From Bryobacteraceae bacterium (GTDB taxonomy: Bacteria > Acidobacteriota > Terriglobia > Bryobacterales > Bryobacteraceae): a stretch of DNA of 64,000 bases. Positions 51,488 to 59,947 of this stretch are shown here, piece by piece (position 1 is the first letter of the stretch; each line of letters begins with the position of its first letter). The notes below the pieces were generated by a model. That model did no database searches and had not been told where the DNA came from. It was given only the letters and a program-made list of their open reading frames with translations. Where the stretch lies: contig BPGD01000001.1 of the NCBI GenBank assembly GCA_026002855.1, positions 2,426,001 to 2,490,000 on the forward strand, given 5' to 3'. The position numbers were made by a program, and so were the translations under genes.

Positions 51488-51609
51488 CCGGCGGGACTCC
51501 ATCCGGACTTCATGCAACGCGCGCCAGCACTCCCAAGAGCGTTTTCCAAACGCAAATCCACTTCATCCGGTCCAAACCTCGTATGGGATCTACAGAGCTG
51601 CGACGTATC

Positions 51610-51711
51610 CTCGCCCCTCAGGGGGCGAGAAAGCAGCCGACATTCGCCGCGGCCGCGGGCCGTGGAATGCTCGTTTCGCGGCCTGCGGCCGCTTCCCTTG
51701 CGGCCCGGAAG
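51610..51711. repeat. Dispersed repeat, copy B (hairpin plus GC-rich core)
   Basis: A hairpin CTCGCCCC-TCA-G-GGGGCGAG (51610-51629) is followed 47 bases later by a core at 51677-51711 that shares the exact 16-mer CGCGGCCTGCGGCCGC with copy A and 14 of the next 19 bases. Same order and similar spacing as copy A at 33912-34024. Confidence 0.45.
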
Positions 51712-52218
51712 GGAAAACCGCCGGCGCCGCCGGAGTTCCGTCACACGCAATTGCACTCGCCAGATCAATCACTTGCACCCGGCATGCTTGCGGCCGCGTG
51801 GCATACTCTTTTCTGCGGGGATACGAATCTCTGGCCAGAGTCCCCCCGCTTGGACCGGACAGCCTCGTCGGGCGGCCGCTTGTGCGGCTTCACGCGACCA
51901 GGCAGCCTCGTCGCTTCGGCGGCAGGAAAAGCGGATGTCCCAAGGTAAGACCTGATGAGCTCGACAAATACGGCCCATTCGGCGCCGCGGCCCCCAGCGG
52001 GCGCGGCCGCGAGGCCGGGCTGCGCCAGGAGGGCGCGTTCCGGTTGACGCGGGCGGCCACACGGCGCGGGCGGGATGCCTCGAATGGATCCCGCCCGGCC
52101 CGCCGCCAGATCGGCCCGCTGATCCCTCAGACCTGGTCCACTCGCGTGCAGCCGCAGTGTCCCTGCGCCAGAAACATCCCCGTACCACATAACAGGACTG
52201 CTCCATTTCGTTCCCGGC

Positions 52219-52224
52219 TACACT
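52219..52224 (+). promoter_or_regulatory. -10-like TACACT 8 bases before cyaY
   Basis: TACACT, then GGATATTG and the cyaY ATG at 52233. No Shine-Dalgarno. The start is fixed independently by the conserved frataxin N-terminus. Confidence 0.45.
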
Positions 52225-52232
52225 GGATATTG

Positions 52233-52550
52233 ATGCTGAGCGAAACGGAGTTTTCGCGTGTCGCCGAAGAAGCGATCGAGTCTCTGTACCGCAAGCTCGC
52301 CCGGCTGAGCGACCAGTACGAGTTCGATGTCGACCTGAATCAGGGCGCGCTGACCATTGAATTTGACGATCCGCGCGAGCGCTTTGTGGTCAGCCCCAAC
52401 GCGCCCGTGCGCCAGGTCTGGGTCTCGGCGCACGTAAAAAGCTACAAGCTGGACTGGAACGGATCGGCGTTTGTGCTCGATGACGGGCGGACGCTCGAAC
52501 AGCTCATCGCCGACGCGATCCGCGTCCGCATCCCGGAATTCCCGCTGTAA
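52233..52550 (+). CDS. cyaY: Frataxin-like iron-binding protein CyaY
   Basis: Small cytoplasmic protein of 105 residues, the usual CyaY length, that modulates Fe-S cluster assembly by binding iron and the cysteine desulfurase. An acidic first helix (MLSETEFSRVAEEAIESLYR) is followed by DQYEFDVDLNQGALTIEFDD, VVSPNAPVRQVWVSAHVKSY, LDWNGSAFVLDDG and a C-terminal helix (LEQLIADAIRVRI), which matches the frataxin fold order. It is directly followed by hemW, whose GTG begins right after the cyaY stop. CyaY is best known from proteobacteria and mitochondria, so its presence in this genome is notable. Confidence 0.88.
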   Translation: MLSETEFSRVAEEAIESLYRKLARLSDQYEFDVDLNQGALTIEFDDPRERFVVSPNAPVRQVWVSAHVKSYKLDWNGSAFVLDDGRTLEQLIADAIRVRIPEFPL

Positions 52551-53627
52551 GTGGCCGGCGTCTACATCTCCTGGCCCTTCTGCCCGCAGAAATGCACGTA
52601 CTGTAACTTCGCCTCCGGCGTGTTCCCGGCGCAGTTGCAGCCGCACTACCTGGAGCGGCTTTGCGAAGAGATCGGCGGGCACGCGTGGCAGTGGACGCCG
52701 GAGACCGTCTATCTCGGCGGCGGAACGCCAGGGTCGATGCCGCCGCAGACGCTCGCGCGAATTCTCGCCCTCGTGCCCGGCCGGCCGTGGAAAGAAGCCA
52801 CGCTGGAAGCGGCCCCCGGCCTGATCCGCGCTGACGTGGTGCACGAGTGGGTGCGCTGCGGCATTGGCCGCGTGAGCCTCGGCGTGCAGAGCTTCGTGGA
52901 CACGGAGCTGCGCCTCACCGGGCGGCGGCACACGGCTGAAGACGTGGCGCGCGATGTGGCCGTGCTCCGGGAGGCGGGCATCGGCAACATCAACATCGAT
53001 CTCATCGCCGGCCTGCCAGGGCAGACGGAGACGGGCTGGCGCGAGTCGCTCGAATGGGTGGCGCGGCTCGCACCGCCGCACGTCTCCGTCTACATGCTCG
53101 AAATCGACGAGGACTCGCGGCTGGGCCGCGAGCTGCTTTCGGGCGGCGTGCGGTTCGGCGCCGCTGCGGTGCCGCCGGACGACCGCATCGCGGATTTCTA
53201 CGAAATGGCCGTGGAATTTCTTGAAAATCACGGCTGGATGCGCTACGAAATTTCCAATTTTGCGCGCCCCGGCTTTGAGTCCCGCCACAACCTGAAATAC
53301 TGGCGGCTGGAGCCCTATGCCGGCTTCGGCGCCGACGCCCACTCGTTCGACGGCGCATGGCGCACGGCCAACACGGACGATGTGCGGACTTACGCCGCGC
53401 ACGGGCCGATGCCCAGCAGGACGCGGGCAGACCTGCCCGGAGAACGCTACCTTGCCGGGCTGCGGCTGATGGAAGGCGTCGAATTCCGGCCGGAAGACGA
53501 GGCGCGTTTTGGAGACGCCGTGCGGCGTTTCCTTGCGCTCGGGTTGCTCGAGCGCAGCGGCGGGCGCATCCGCCTGACGCGGCGCGGCGTGATGTTGTCC
53601 AATGAAGTGTTCGAGGCGTTCCTCTGA
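52551..53627 (+). CDS. hemW: Radical SAM heme chaperone HemW
   Basis: HemN-like radical SAM protein of 358 residues that delivers heme to respiratory enzymes rather than oxidising coproporphyrinogen. The cluster motif is CPQKCTYC (Cys11, Cys15, Cys18), next to the HemW-typical [15 protein letters not shown]-binding blocks are [11 protein letters not shown] and [33 protein letters not shown] and [20 protein letters not shown] follow, then a C-terminal winged-helix-like part. The GTG start abuts the cyaY stop with no gap. Its last base overlaps the aldolase ATG. Confidence 0.9.
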   Translation: MAGVYISWPFCPQKCTYCNFASGVFPAQLQPHYLERLCEEIGGHAWQWTPETVYLGGGTPGSMPPQTLARILALVPGRPWKEATLEAAPGLIRADVVHEWVRCGIGRVSLGVQSFVDTELRLTGRRHTAEDVARDVAVLREAGIGNINIDLIAGLPGQTETGWRESLEWVARLAPPHVSVYMLEIDEDSRLGRELLSGGVRFGAAAVPPDDRIADFYEMAVEFLENHGWMRYEISNFARPGFESRHNLKYWRLEPYAGFGADAHSFDGAWRTANTDDVRTYAAHGPMPSRTRADLPGERYLAGLRLMEGVEFRPEDEARFGDAVRRFLALGLLERSGGRIRLTRRGVMLSNEVFEAFL

Positions 53628-54658
53628 TGATTGACCTGCGTTCTGACACGGTGACCCGGCCCACGCCGGAGATGCGGCGCGCCATGGCCGAGGCCCAGGT
53701 GGGCGACGACGTTTACGGCGAGGATCCCACCGTCAACCGCCTGGAAGAGCGCGCCGCCGAAATCACCGGCAAGGAAGCGGCGCTGCTGGTGCCCTCGGGC
53801 ACCATGGGCAACACCATCGCCATCAAGTGCCTGACGCGCCATGGACAGGAAGTCATCTGCGATTCGCGCGGCCACCTGCTGAACTACGAGCTTTCGATGA
53901 CGGCCTGGTTTTCCGGCTGTCTCATCCGTCCGGTGGACACGCCGGACGGCATCCTCAGCTGGGAGCGCATCGCGCCCGCCATCCGGCCCCTGGGCCCGCA
54001 CGCCGCCGACACAGGCTGCATCGAGCTGGAAAATACGCACAACATGGCGGGCGGAACCGTGTATCCGCCGGAAGTGCTCAAAGACGTCTGCGCGCGGGCT
54101 CATGCCCTCGGCCTGCGCGTGCATCTCGACGGCGCGCGCATCTTCAACGCCGCCGTGGCCTGCGGTCGCAGCGTGCGCGAGCTGTGCGAGCCCGCCGACA
54201 CGGTCATGTTCTGCCTGTCGAAGGCGCTGGGCGCGCCCGTCGGCTCGATTCTGGCCGGCCCGCGCGACCTGATCGCGCAGGCGCGGCTGTACCGGAAACG
54301 GCTGGGAGGCGGCATGCGCCAGGCGGGCGTGCTGGCGGCCGCCGGCCTGGTGGCGCTCGAGCAGACGCCGCCGAAGCTGGCCGAAGACCACGCCAACGCA
54401 CGGCTGCTCGCCGAAGGGCTCGCCAACCTGCGCGGCGTGCGCGTGGAGCCGGCCGTGCCCCCGACCAACATCGTCATCTTTGACATCGCGGCCACCGGCG
54501 TGCCCGCCGCTGAACTGAGCGCGCGGCTCAAACAGCGCGGCGTGCTCATCAACCCGATCAGCCCGACGGCGCTGCGGGCGGTGACTCACTATGACGTGAG
54601 CCGCGCCGACTGCGTGCGTGCGCTGGAAGAGATCGCCGCCGCGCTCGCCACCCATTGA
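53627..54658 (+). CDS. ltaE: Low-specificity L-threonine aldolase
   Basis: PLP enzyme of 343 residues that cleaves L-threonine or L-allo-threonine to glycine and acetaldehyde. The N-terminus is typical ([20 protein letters not shown], then [20 protein letters not shown]). [16 protein letters not shown] binds the PLP phosphate, His/Asp are in [15 protein letters not shown], and the Schiff-base lysine is Lys199 in [12 protein letters not shown]. The ATG overlaps the last base of hemW, so it is co-transcribed with cyaY and hemW. Confidence 0.93.
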   Translation: MIDLRSDTVTRPTPEMRRAMAEAQVGDDVYGEDPTVNRLEERAAEITGKEAALLVPSGTMGNTIAIKCLTRHGQEVICDSRGHLLNYELSMTAWFSGCLIRPVDTPDGILSWERIAPAIRPLGPHAADTGCIELENTHNMAGGTVYPPEVLKDVCARAHALGLRVHLDGARIFNAAVACGRSVRELCEPADTVMFCLSKALGAPVGSILAGPRDLIAQARLYRKRLGGGMRQAGVLAAAGLVALEQTPPKLAEDHANARLLAEGLANLRGVRVEPAVPPTNIVIFDIAATGVPAAELSARLKQRGVLINPISPTALRAVTHYDVSRADCVRALEEIAAALATH

Positions 54659-54696
54659 GCCGCTCCGCGGTGTACGATACGGGAACCGGAACTGCC

Positions 54697-55053
54697 ATGA
54701 GCCGCGAATCCGCGCATCGCATCGAAAGCCGGCAGGAAGGCGGCGCCACCGTCATCGCCTGCGAGGGCCGCATCACGCTCGGGCTGGCCACCAACACGCT
54801 GCGCAACCTGCTGCGCGAAGCCATCGAAGGCGGCGCGAAAGTCGTCGTGGTGGACTTCCGCGGCGCCGTGCAGCTCGACTCCACCGGGATCGGCGAGCTC
54901 GTCGGCGCGCTCTCGCTGGCCAACGAACGAGGCGCCTCGCTGCGGCTGGCCTCGCTGCCGCCGAAGATCCGCGAACTGCTGCGCATCACGCGGCTCGACA
55001 CGGTGTTCGACGTCCGCGAAGACCTCCAGGACGCGCTCAGCGGCGCTCGCTAG
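54697..55053 (+). CDS. STAS-domain anti-sigma-factor antagonist
   Basis: Small cytoplasmic protein of 118 residues of the SpoIIAA/RsbV type. The ATG at 54697 gives MSRESAHRIESRQEGGATVI, then the STAS core CEGRITLGLATNTLRNLLRE, VVVVDFRGAVQLDSTGIGEL with phosphorylatable Ser62, and LRLASLPPKIRELLRITRLD. Such proteins release a sigma factor when a PP2C phosphatase dephosphorylates them; a membrane PP2C phosphatase is encoded at 43285. No anti-sigma kinase (RsbW) gene is in the window. Its last 17 bases overlap the convergent SDR-like gene. Confidence 0.87.
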   Translation: MSRESAHRIESRQEGGATVIACEGRITLGLATNTLRNLLREAIEGGAKVVVVDFRGAVQLDSTGIGELVGALSLANERGASLRLASLPPKIRELLRITRLDTVFDVREDLQDALSGAR

Positions 55054-56500
55054 CCACTTCGTTCTCCGCCTGCCGCTTCAGGCTGCGAAGCATGCCGCCG
55101 AAGACGATGGCGTGAAGCGGCAGCACCGCATGCCAGTACAACAGCCCGAACAGACCGCGAGGCCGGAAACGGGCCGTCTGCACCAGCCGCGAGCGTTGTT
55201 CATTCAGCGGCTCGATGCCGAATTCGAGCAACGCTTCGCCCGGCAGTTTCATCTCCGCGCGCAGGCGGACAAGCCGGCCCGGGTCGAGCCCGACGACGCG
55301 CCAGAAATCGAGCGCCTCGCCCAGTGCGATGGCATCCGGGTGGCGGCGTCCTCGGCGCAGACCCGGACCGCCGGCCAGCCGGTCCAGCCAGCCGCGCAGC
55401 ATCCACAGCCAGTTGGCATACCAGCCGTGACGGCCCCCAAGGCGGCACACGGTGCGATAAACGGCATCGGCCGGCGCCGCGACCTCGACCGAGCGCTCAT
55501 CGGTAAAGACCTTGCCGCCCGCCCAGGCAGGGTCGCCGGGAATCGGGCCCGCCATGCTCCAGGTGGTTTCCGCCTCTCCGCTCTCCTCTTTCCGCAGCGC
55601 GGCGCGAATGGCTTCGCGCACCGTCAGCAGTCGCTGCGGAATCAGTTCGCGAATTCGCGTGTCCCGACAGATGACCGGGTTGCGCAGCCCCTCCGCCAGC
55701 GGACGCGCAATCGAGTGGTGAATGGGAGTCACCAGATGAATCCAATAGGAACTGAGCCGCGGCGTCAGCACGGGCACCGGGACCACCAGGCGCCGGCCCA
55801 CGCCCAGCTCCTCGCCCATGATGTCCATGATCTCGCGGTAAGTGAGGATCTCCGGACCGCCAATGTCAAACGTGTCGCCAACGGTTCCCGCCGCTTCGAG
55901 CGCCGCCGCGAGATAGTGAATCACGTTGCGCACGGCGATGGGCTGGCAGGGGGTGCTGACCCAGCGCGGAGTGACCATGACGGGAAGGCGCTCGACCAGA
56001 TAGCGCAGGATCTCGAACGATGCGGAGCCGCTGCCAATGATCATGGCGGCGCGGAAGACGGTGACCGGCACGCCCGGCTCCTGAAGCGCCGCCTCGACTT
56101 CGCGGCGGGAAGACAGGTGCTCGCTCAGACCGGCGCCGGTCTCGCCCAGCCCGCCGAGGTAAACAATGCGGGCGACGCCCGCCTGCCGCGCGGCTGAGGC
56201 GAACGCGCGTGCCAGACGGAGATCGTGCGCGGCGTAGTCCCTGCCGGCGCTGATCATCGAGTGGACGAGGTAATACGCGGCCGTGCAGCCCTGGAGGGAG
56301 GCGCGCGTGGCGGCTTCGTCCGACAGGTCAGCGGCGACGATCTCGATGTGGGGATGCGATGCCCAGGGGCGGTCCCTCAGCTTCATCGGGGATCGCACGA
56401 GGCAGCGCACGCGATAGCCCGCTTCAAGCAGGCGGGGCGCGAGACGCCCGCCGATGTAGCCCGTGGCGCCGGTGACGGCAATGGTCTGCACTCTTTTCAT
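55037..56500 (-). CDS. NAD(P)-binding SDR-like protein fused to a START-like DUF2867 domain
   Basis: Protein of 487 residues with an atypical short-chain-reductase N-terminus (Rossmann motif TGATGYIGG at residues 10-18, then RVRCLVRSP and VEIVAADLSDEAATRASLQG) to about 290, followed by a C-terminal DUF2867-like part (ETTWSMAGPIPGDPAWAGGK onward, with RLRAEMKLPGEALLEFGIEP and FRPRGLFGLLYWHAVLPLHA). The ATG at 56500 has GGAGCG 6 bases upstream. The substrate is unknown; relatives are thought to act on hydrophobic molecules near the membrane. It is divergent from the BNR gene across 72 bases and overlaps the STAS gene at its 3' end. Confidence 0.82.
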   Translation of the reverse strand: MKRVQTIAVTGATGYIGGRLAPRLLEAGYRVRCLVRSPMKLRDRPWASHPHIEIVAADLSDEAATRASLQGCTAAYYLVHSMISAGRDYAAHDLRLARAFASAARQAGVARIVYLGGLGETGAGLSEHLSSRREVEAALQEPGVPVTVFRAAMIIGSGSASFEILRYLVERLPVMVTPRWVSTPCQPIAVRNVIHYLAAALEAAGTVGDTFDIGGPEILTYREIMDIMGEELGVGRRLVVPVPVLTPRLSSYWIHLVTPIHHSIARPLAEGLRNPVICRDTRIRELIPQRLLTVREAIRAALRKEESGEAETTWSMAGPIPGDPAWAGGKVFTDERSVEVAAPADAVYRTVCRLGGRHGWYANWLWMLRGWLDRLAGGPGLRRGRRHPDAIALGEALDFWRVVGLDPGRLVRLRAEMKLPGEALLEFGIEPLNEQRSRLVQTARFRPRGLFGLLYWHAVLPLHAIVFGGMLRSLKRQAENEVASERR

Positions 56501-56557
56501 TGGATGCGCTCCGGCTCCCATCCAGTGCAGCCATCGCCCGCGATACGGGCGCTGCGA

Positions 56558-56563
56558 TACACT
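56558..56563 (+). promoter_or_regulatory. -10-like TACACT 9 bases before the BNR gene
   Basis: TACACT, then GTGCCCCGT and the ATG at 56573. No Shine-Dalgarno. The start is supported by the signal peptide that follows. Confidence 0.4.
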
Positions 56564-56572
56564 GTGCCCCGT

Positions 56573-59500
56573 ATGCGGACCGCACACTGCCTCGCCTCTC
56601 TCGCCACGCTCTGCCTCGTCTGGGCACAGGAGGCGCCGAAGCCCGCCCCGGCAAAGCCCGACGCCAACGACCCCTGGCAGGAGGCGACTTTCCGCTCCTT
56701 CCGGCTGCGCTCCATCGGCCCGGCGCTGCTGTCCGGCCGCGTCAACGTCCTCGTGGTTCACCCTGCGCACGCGGCCACCTGGTATGCGGGCGTGGCCTCC
56801 GGCGGCGTCTGGAAGACCACCAATGCGGGCACGACGTGGACGCCGATTTTCCAGAACGAAGGCAGCTACTCGATCGGCGACGTGGCGCTCGACCCGCGCG
56901 ACCCGAACGTCCTCTGGGTGGGCACGGGCGAACACAACGCGCAACGCAGCGTCGGCTACGGCGACGGCGTCTACCGCTCCGCCGACGGCGGCCGCACCTG
57001 GAAAAACATGGGCCTGAAGAATTCGGGCAATATCGGCCGCATCGCCGTCGATCCGCGCGACTCGAAGGTCGTCTACGTGGCCGCGCAGGGGCCGCTCTGG
57101 TCGTCAGGCGGCGACCGCGGGCTCTACAAGACCACCGACGGCGGGCAGACGTGGACGCAGATCCTCAGGATCAGCGATGACACGGGCGTCACTGATGTGG
57201 CCCTGGATCCGTTCAACCCGGACGTCGTGCTGGCCGCCGCGCATCAGCGGCGCCGCCACGTGTGGACGCTGATTCACGGCGGGCCGGAGTCCGCCCTCTA
57301 CAAGTCCAATGACGGCGGCAGGACGTGGCGCAAAATCACCACCGGCCTGCCGGGCGGCGAGCTGGGCCGCATCGGGCTGGAATTTTCGCGCGCGCAGCGC
57401 GGGCTGGTCTACGCTGTGGTGGAGGCGTCGCGCGAGGGCACCGGCACCTACCGATCGCTCGATTCAGGCGAAAGCTGGGAGCGGCGGTCCAACGTCGCAG
57501 GGCAGCCGATGTATTACGGCCACATCGTTGCCGATCCGCAGATCGCCGGGCGCGTGTACATGATGGACGTGATCGTGCGCGTCTCCGACGACGGCGGCGC
57601 CACCTGGCGGGTGGTAGGCGAGCGCGCCAAGCACGTCGACACGCACGCCTGGTGGATCGACCCCAAAGACTCCAGCCACATTCTCGCCGGCTGCGACGGC
57701 GGCATCTACGAGACCTGGGACGGCGGACGCATCTGGCGGCACATCACGAACCTGCCGGTGATGCAGTTCTACAACATCGCCGTGGACAACGCCTCGCCCG
57801 TCTACAACGTCTGCGGCGGCACGCAGGACAACAACACCGTCTGCGGCCCGGCGGCGACGCGCGGCGTTGATGGCGCCACCAACAATGACTGGTTCGTGGT
57901 GACCGGCGGCGACGGCTTCGTCGTCCGGATCGATCCCACCGACCCCAACATCGTCTACGCCGAGTCCCAATATGGCGGACTCGTCCGGCTCGACCGGCGC
58001 ACCGGAGAACGCGTCCCCATCCGGCCGGTGGAAGGCAGGGGCGAGCCGCCGCTGCGCTTCAACTGGGAGTCGCCCTACATCATCAGCCCGCACAACCCGA
58101 AACGGCTCTACTTCGGCGCCAACCGCCTGTTCCGCTCCGACGACCGCGGCAACTCGTGGACGCCGGTGAGCGGCGACCTGACGCGGCAGGTAGACCGCAA
58201 CCTGCTCCCGGTGATGGGCAAAATCTGGCCGCCGGAGGCGATCGCCAAACACCAGTCCACCAGCACCTGGGGCAACCTGACGGCGTTGAGCGAGTCGCCG
58301 CTCAGAGAGGGGCTCATCTATACGGGCAGCGACGACGGACTGATCAGCGTGACCGAAGACGGCGGCAGGACGTGGCGGCGGATCGAGAAGATCCCCGGGT
58401 TGCCGGATCTCTCGCACATCGGGCCGATTGGCGTCTACGTGCAGCGGCTGGTGGCCTCGCGCCATGACGCCGGCACCGTGTATGCCCTCTTCGACAATCA
58501 CAAGAACGGCGATTTCCGCCCCTATGTGATGAAATCCACTGACCGCGGCGCCACCTGGGCGTCCATTTCCGGCAATCTTCCGGAAAATGGCCCGGCGCTT
58601 TCGCTCGCCGAGGATCCGGTAAATCCGAACCTCCTTTTCTGCGGCACGGAATTCGGGCTGTATTTCACCGTCGACGGCGGCAAGCGCTGGATCCGGCTGC
58701 GCAACAACCTGCCGGTCATACCGGTGCGGGACCTGGCGGTGCAGGAGCGGGAAATGGATCTCGTCGCCGGCACCTTCGGCCGCGGCATCTACATTCTCGA
58801 CGACTATTCCCCGCTGCGGCATGTATCGCAGGAAATCTTTGAAAAATCCGCGCACATTTTTCCGGTGAAAAAGGCCGTGCTTTTTGTCCAGGACACCGGC
58901 AAAAGCCGCGGCTCGCAGGGCGCGCAGCTCTACATGGCCGAAAATCCCCCGTACGGCGCAACCATTACCTACTGGCTGAAAGAGACGCTGAAGACAAAGC
59001 GTCAGCTCCGGCAGGAGCGGGAGAAGAAGGATCCGAAGTCCTACCCGTCGCAGGCGGAGCTGACCGCCGAAGACGACGAAGAACCGCCGCAGATCCTGCT
59101 GACGATCACCGATGCGCGCGGACGCGTGGTGCGCCACCTTGCCGGGCCAGTCACCCGCGGCATCCACCGGGTCACATGGAACCTGCGCGGGCCTGCCATC
59201 AGCGCGGCGCAAACGGGCCAGCGGGCCACGGAGGATGAGGAGGACATGCAGCGGCGGCAGCAGGCAGGCGGCGCCCTGGTGGCGCCGGGCACGTACCGGG
59301 TGACGCTGGCAAAGAAGGTGGCCGGCGTGGTGACGCCGCTGGGCGCCGAGGCGGTCATCACCGTGGAGGCGGACTCCGCCCTCACATTGACCGAGGCCGA
59401 CCGCCGTGCGCGCGACGAGTTCATCGAGCGCGCGCTGCGCGTCCAGCGCCAGGTGCTTGGCGCGCTGGACGAGGCCAACCGGGCCAAAGCGAGGCTGGCG

Positions 59501-59854
59501 GCGATCCGCCGGGCGCTGCTCGACGGGCCGGCGCAGCCGCAGATGATGGAAACGGCGGTGAAGCTGGATGAGCGCCTGACGGGCATCCTGAGAAAGATCC
59601 GCGGCGACGAGACGCTGCGGGGGATGGAGTCCGGCGCGCCCTCCACCATCCAGTCCCGCGCCAGCGCCGCCGTGGCGGTGACGCGCGGAATGGCCGGGCC
59701 GCCGACGGCGACGATGCAGATGAACCTGCGCATCGCGGCCGAAGAGCTGGCCGCGGAGACGGCGAAGCTCAGGGCGCTGCTCGAAGAGCTCAGGAAATTC
59801 GAGCAGGCGCTCGACGCGGCCGGCGTGCCCTACACCGAAGGCCGTTACTGGTAG
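56573..59854 (+). CDS. Exported BNR-repeat (sortilin/VPS10-like) protein
   Basis: Large exported protein of 1,093 residues. The signal peptide is MRTAHCLASLATLCLVWAQ. Many BNR-type Asp-box repeats follow (KTTDGGQTWTQI, KSNDGGRTWRKI, TEDGGRTWRRI, KSTDRGATWASI), from about 60 to 750, forming one or two beta-propellers. The last 300 residues include a beta domain (LLTITDARGRVVRHLAGPVT) and helical tails. Such proteins are abundant in Acidobacteria and Bacteroidetes and are often annotated as glycosyl hydrolases, but no catalytic site of a known hydrolase is visible. No operon partner. Confidence 0.85.
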   Translation: MRTAHCLASLATLCLVWAQEAPKPAPAKPDANDPWQEATFRSFRLRSIGPALLSGRVNVLVVHPAHAATWYAGVASGGVWKTTNAGTTWTPIFQNEGSYSIGDVALDPRDPNVLWVGTGEHNAQRSVGYGDGVYRSADGGRTWKNMGLKNSGNIGRIAVDPRDSKVVYVAAQGPLWSSGGDRGLYKTTDGGQTWTQILRISDDTGVTDVALDPFNPDVVLAAAHQRRRHVWTLIHGGPESALYKSNDGGRTWRKITTGLPGGELGRIGLEFSRAQRGLVYAVVEASREGTGTYRSLDSGESWERRSNVAGQPMYYGHIVADPQIAGRVYMMDVIVRVSDDGGATWRVVGERAKHVDTHAWWIDPKDSSHILAGCDGGIYETWDGGRIWRHITNLPVMQFYNIAVDNASPVYNVCGGTQDNNTVCGPAATRGVDGATNNDWFVVTGGDGFVVRIDPTDPNIVYAESQYGGLVRLDRRTGERVPIRPVEGRGEPPLRFNWESPYIISPHNPKRLYFGANRLFRSDDRGNSWTPVSGDLTRQVDRNLLPVMGKIWPPEAIAKHQSTSTWGNLTALSESPLREGLIYTGSDDGLISVTEDGGRTWRRIEKIPGLPDLSHIGPIGVYVQRLVASRHDAGTVYALFDNHKNGDFRPYVMKSTDRGATWASISGNLPENGPALSLAEDPVNPNLLFCGTEFGLYFTVDGGKRWIRLRNNLPVIPVRDLAVQEREMDLVAGTFGRGIYILDDYSPLRHVSQEIFEKSAHIFPVKKAVLFVQDTGKSRGSQGAQLYMAENPPYGATITYWLKETLKTKRQLRQEREKKDPKSYPSQAELTAEDDEEPPQILLTITDARGRVVRHLAGPVTRGIHRVTWNLRGPAISAAQTGQRATEDEEDMQRRQQAGGALVAPGTYRVTLAKKVAGVVTPLGAEAVITVEADSALTLTEADRRARDEFIERALRVQRQVLGALDEANRAKARLAAIRRALLDGPAQPQMMETAVKLDERLTGILRKIRGDETLRGMESGAPSTIQSRASAAVAVTRGMAGPPTATMQMNLRIAAEELAAETAKLRALLEELRKFEQALDAAGVPYTEGRYW

Positions 59855-59947
59855 CGCGCCGGCCCGGGGCCGCTTGCCGCCGGCATCGCGCGGGCGGGAT
59901 GATGGAGGTGCGTTCGCACTTTATCATTTCAGATCGGAAATACTGCA

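Larger units (their letters stand above)
51476..52232. other. 757-base gap between divergent TPR operon and cyaY
   Basis: No gene is supported; open frames on both strands are Arg/Pro/Ala-rich without domains or ribosome-binding sites. The gap contains copy B of the dispersed repeat (51610-51711), the TPR-gene -10-like hexamer and the cyaY -10-like hexamer. It is long for this densely packed part of the window, and what fills 51712-52218 is unexplained. Confidence 0.5.
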
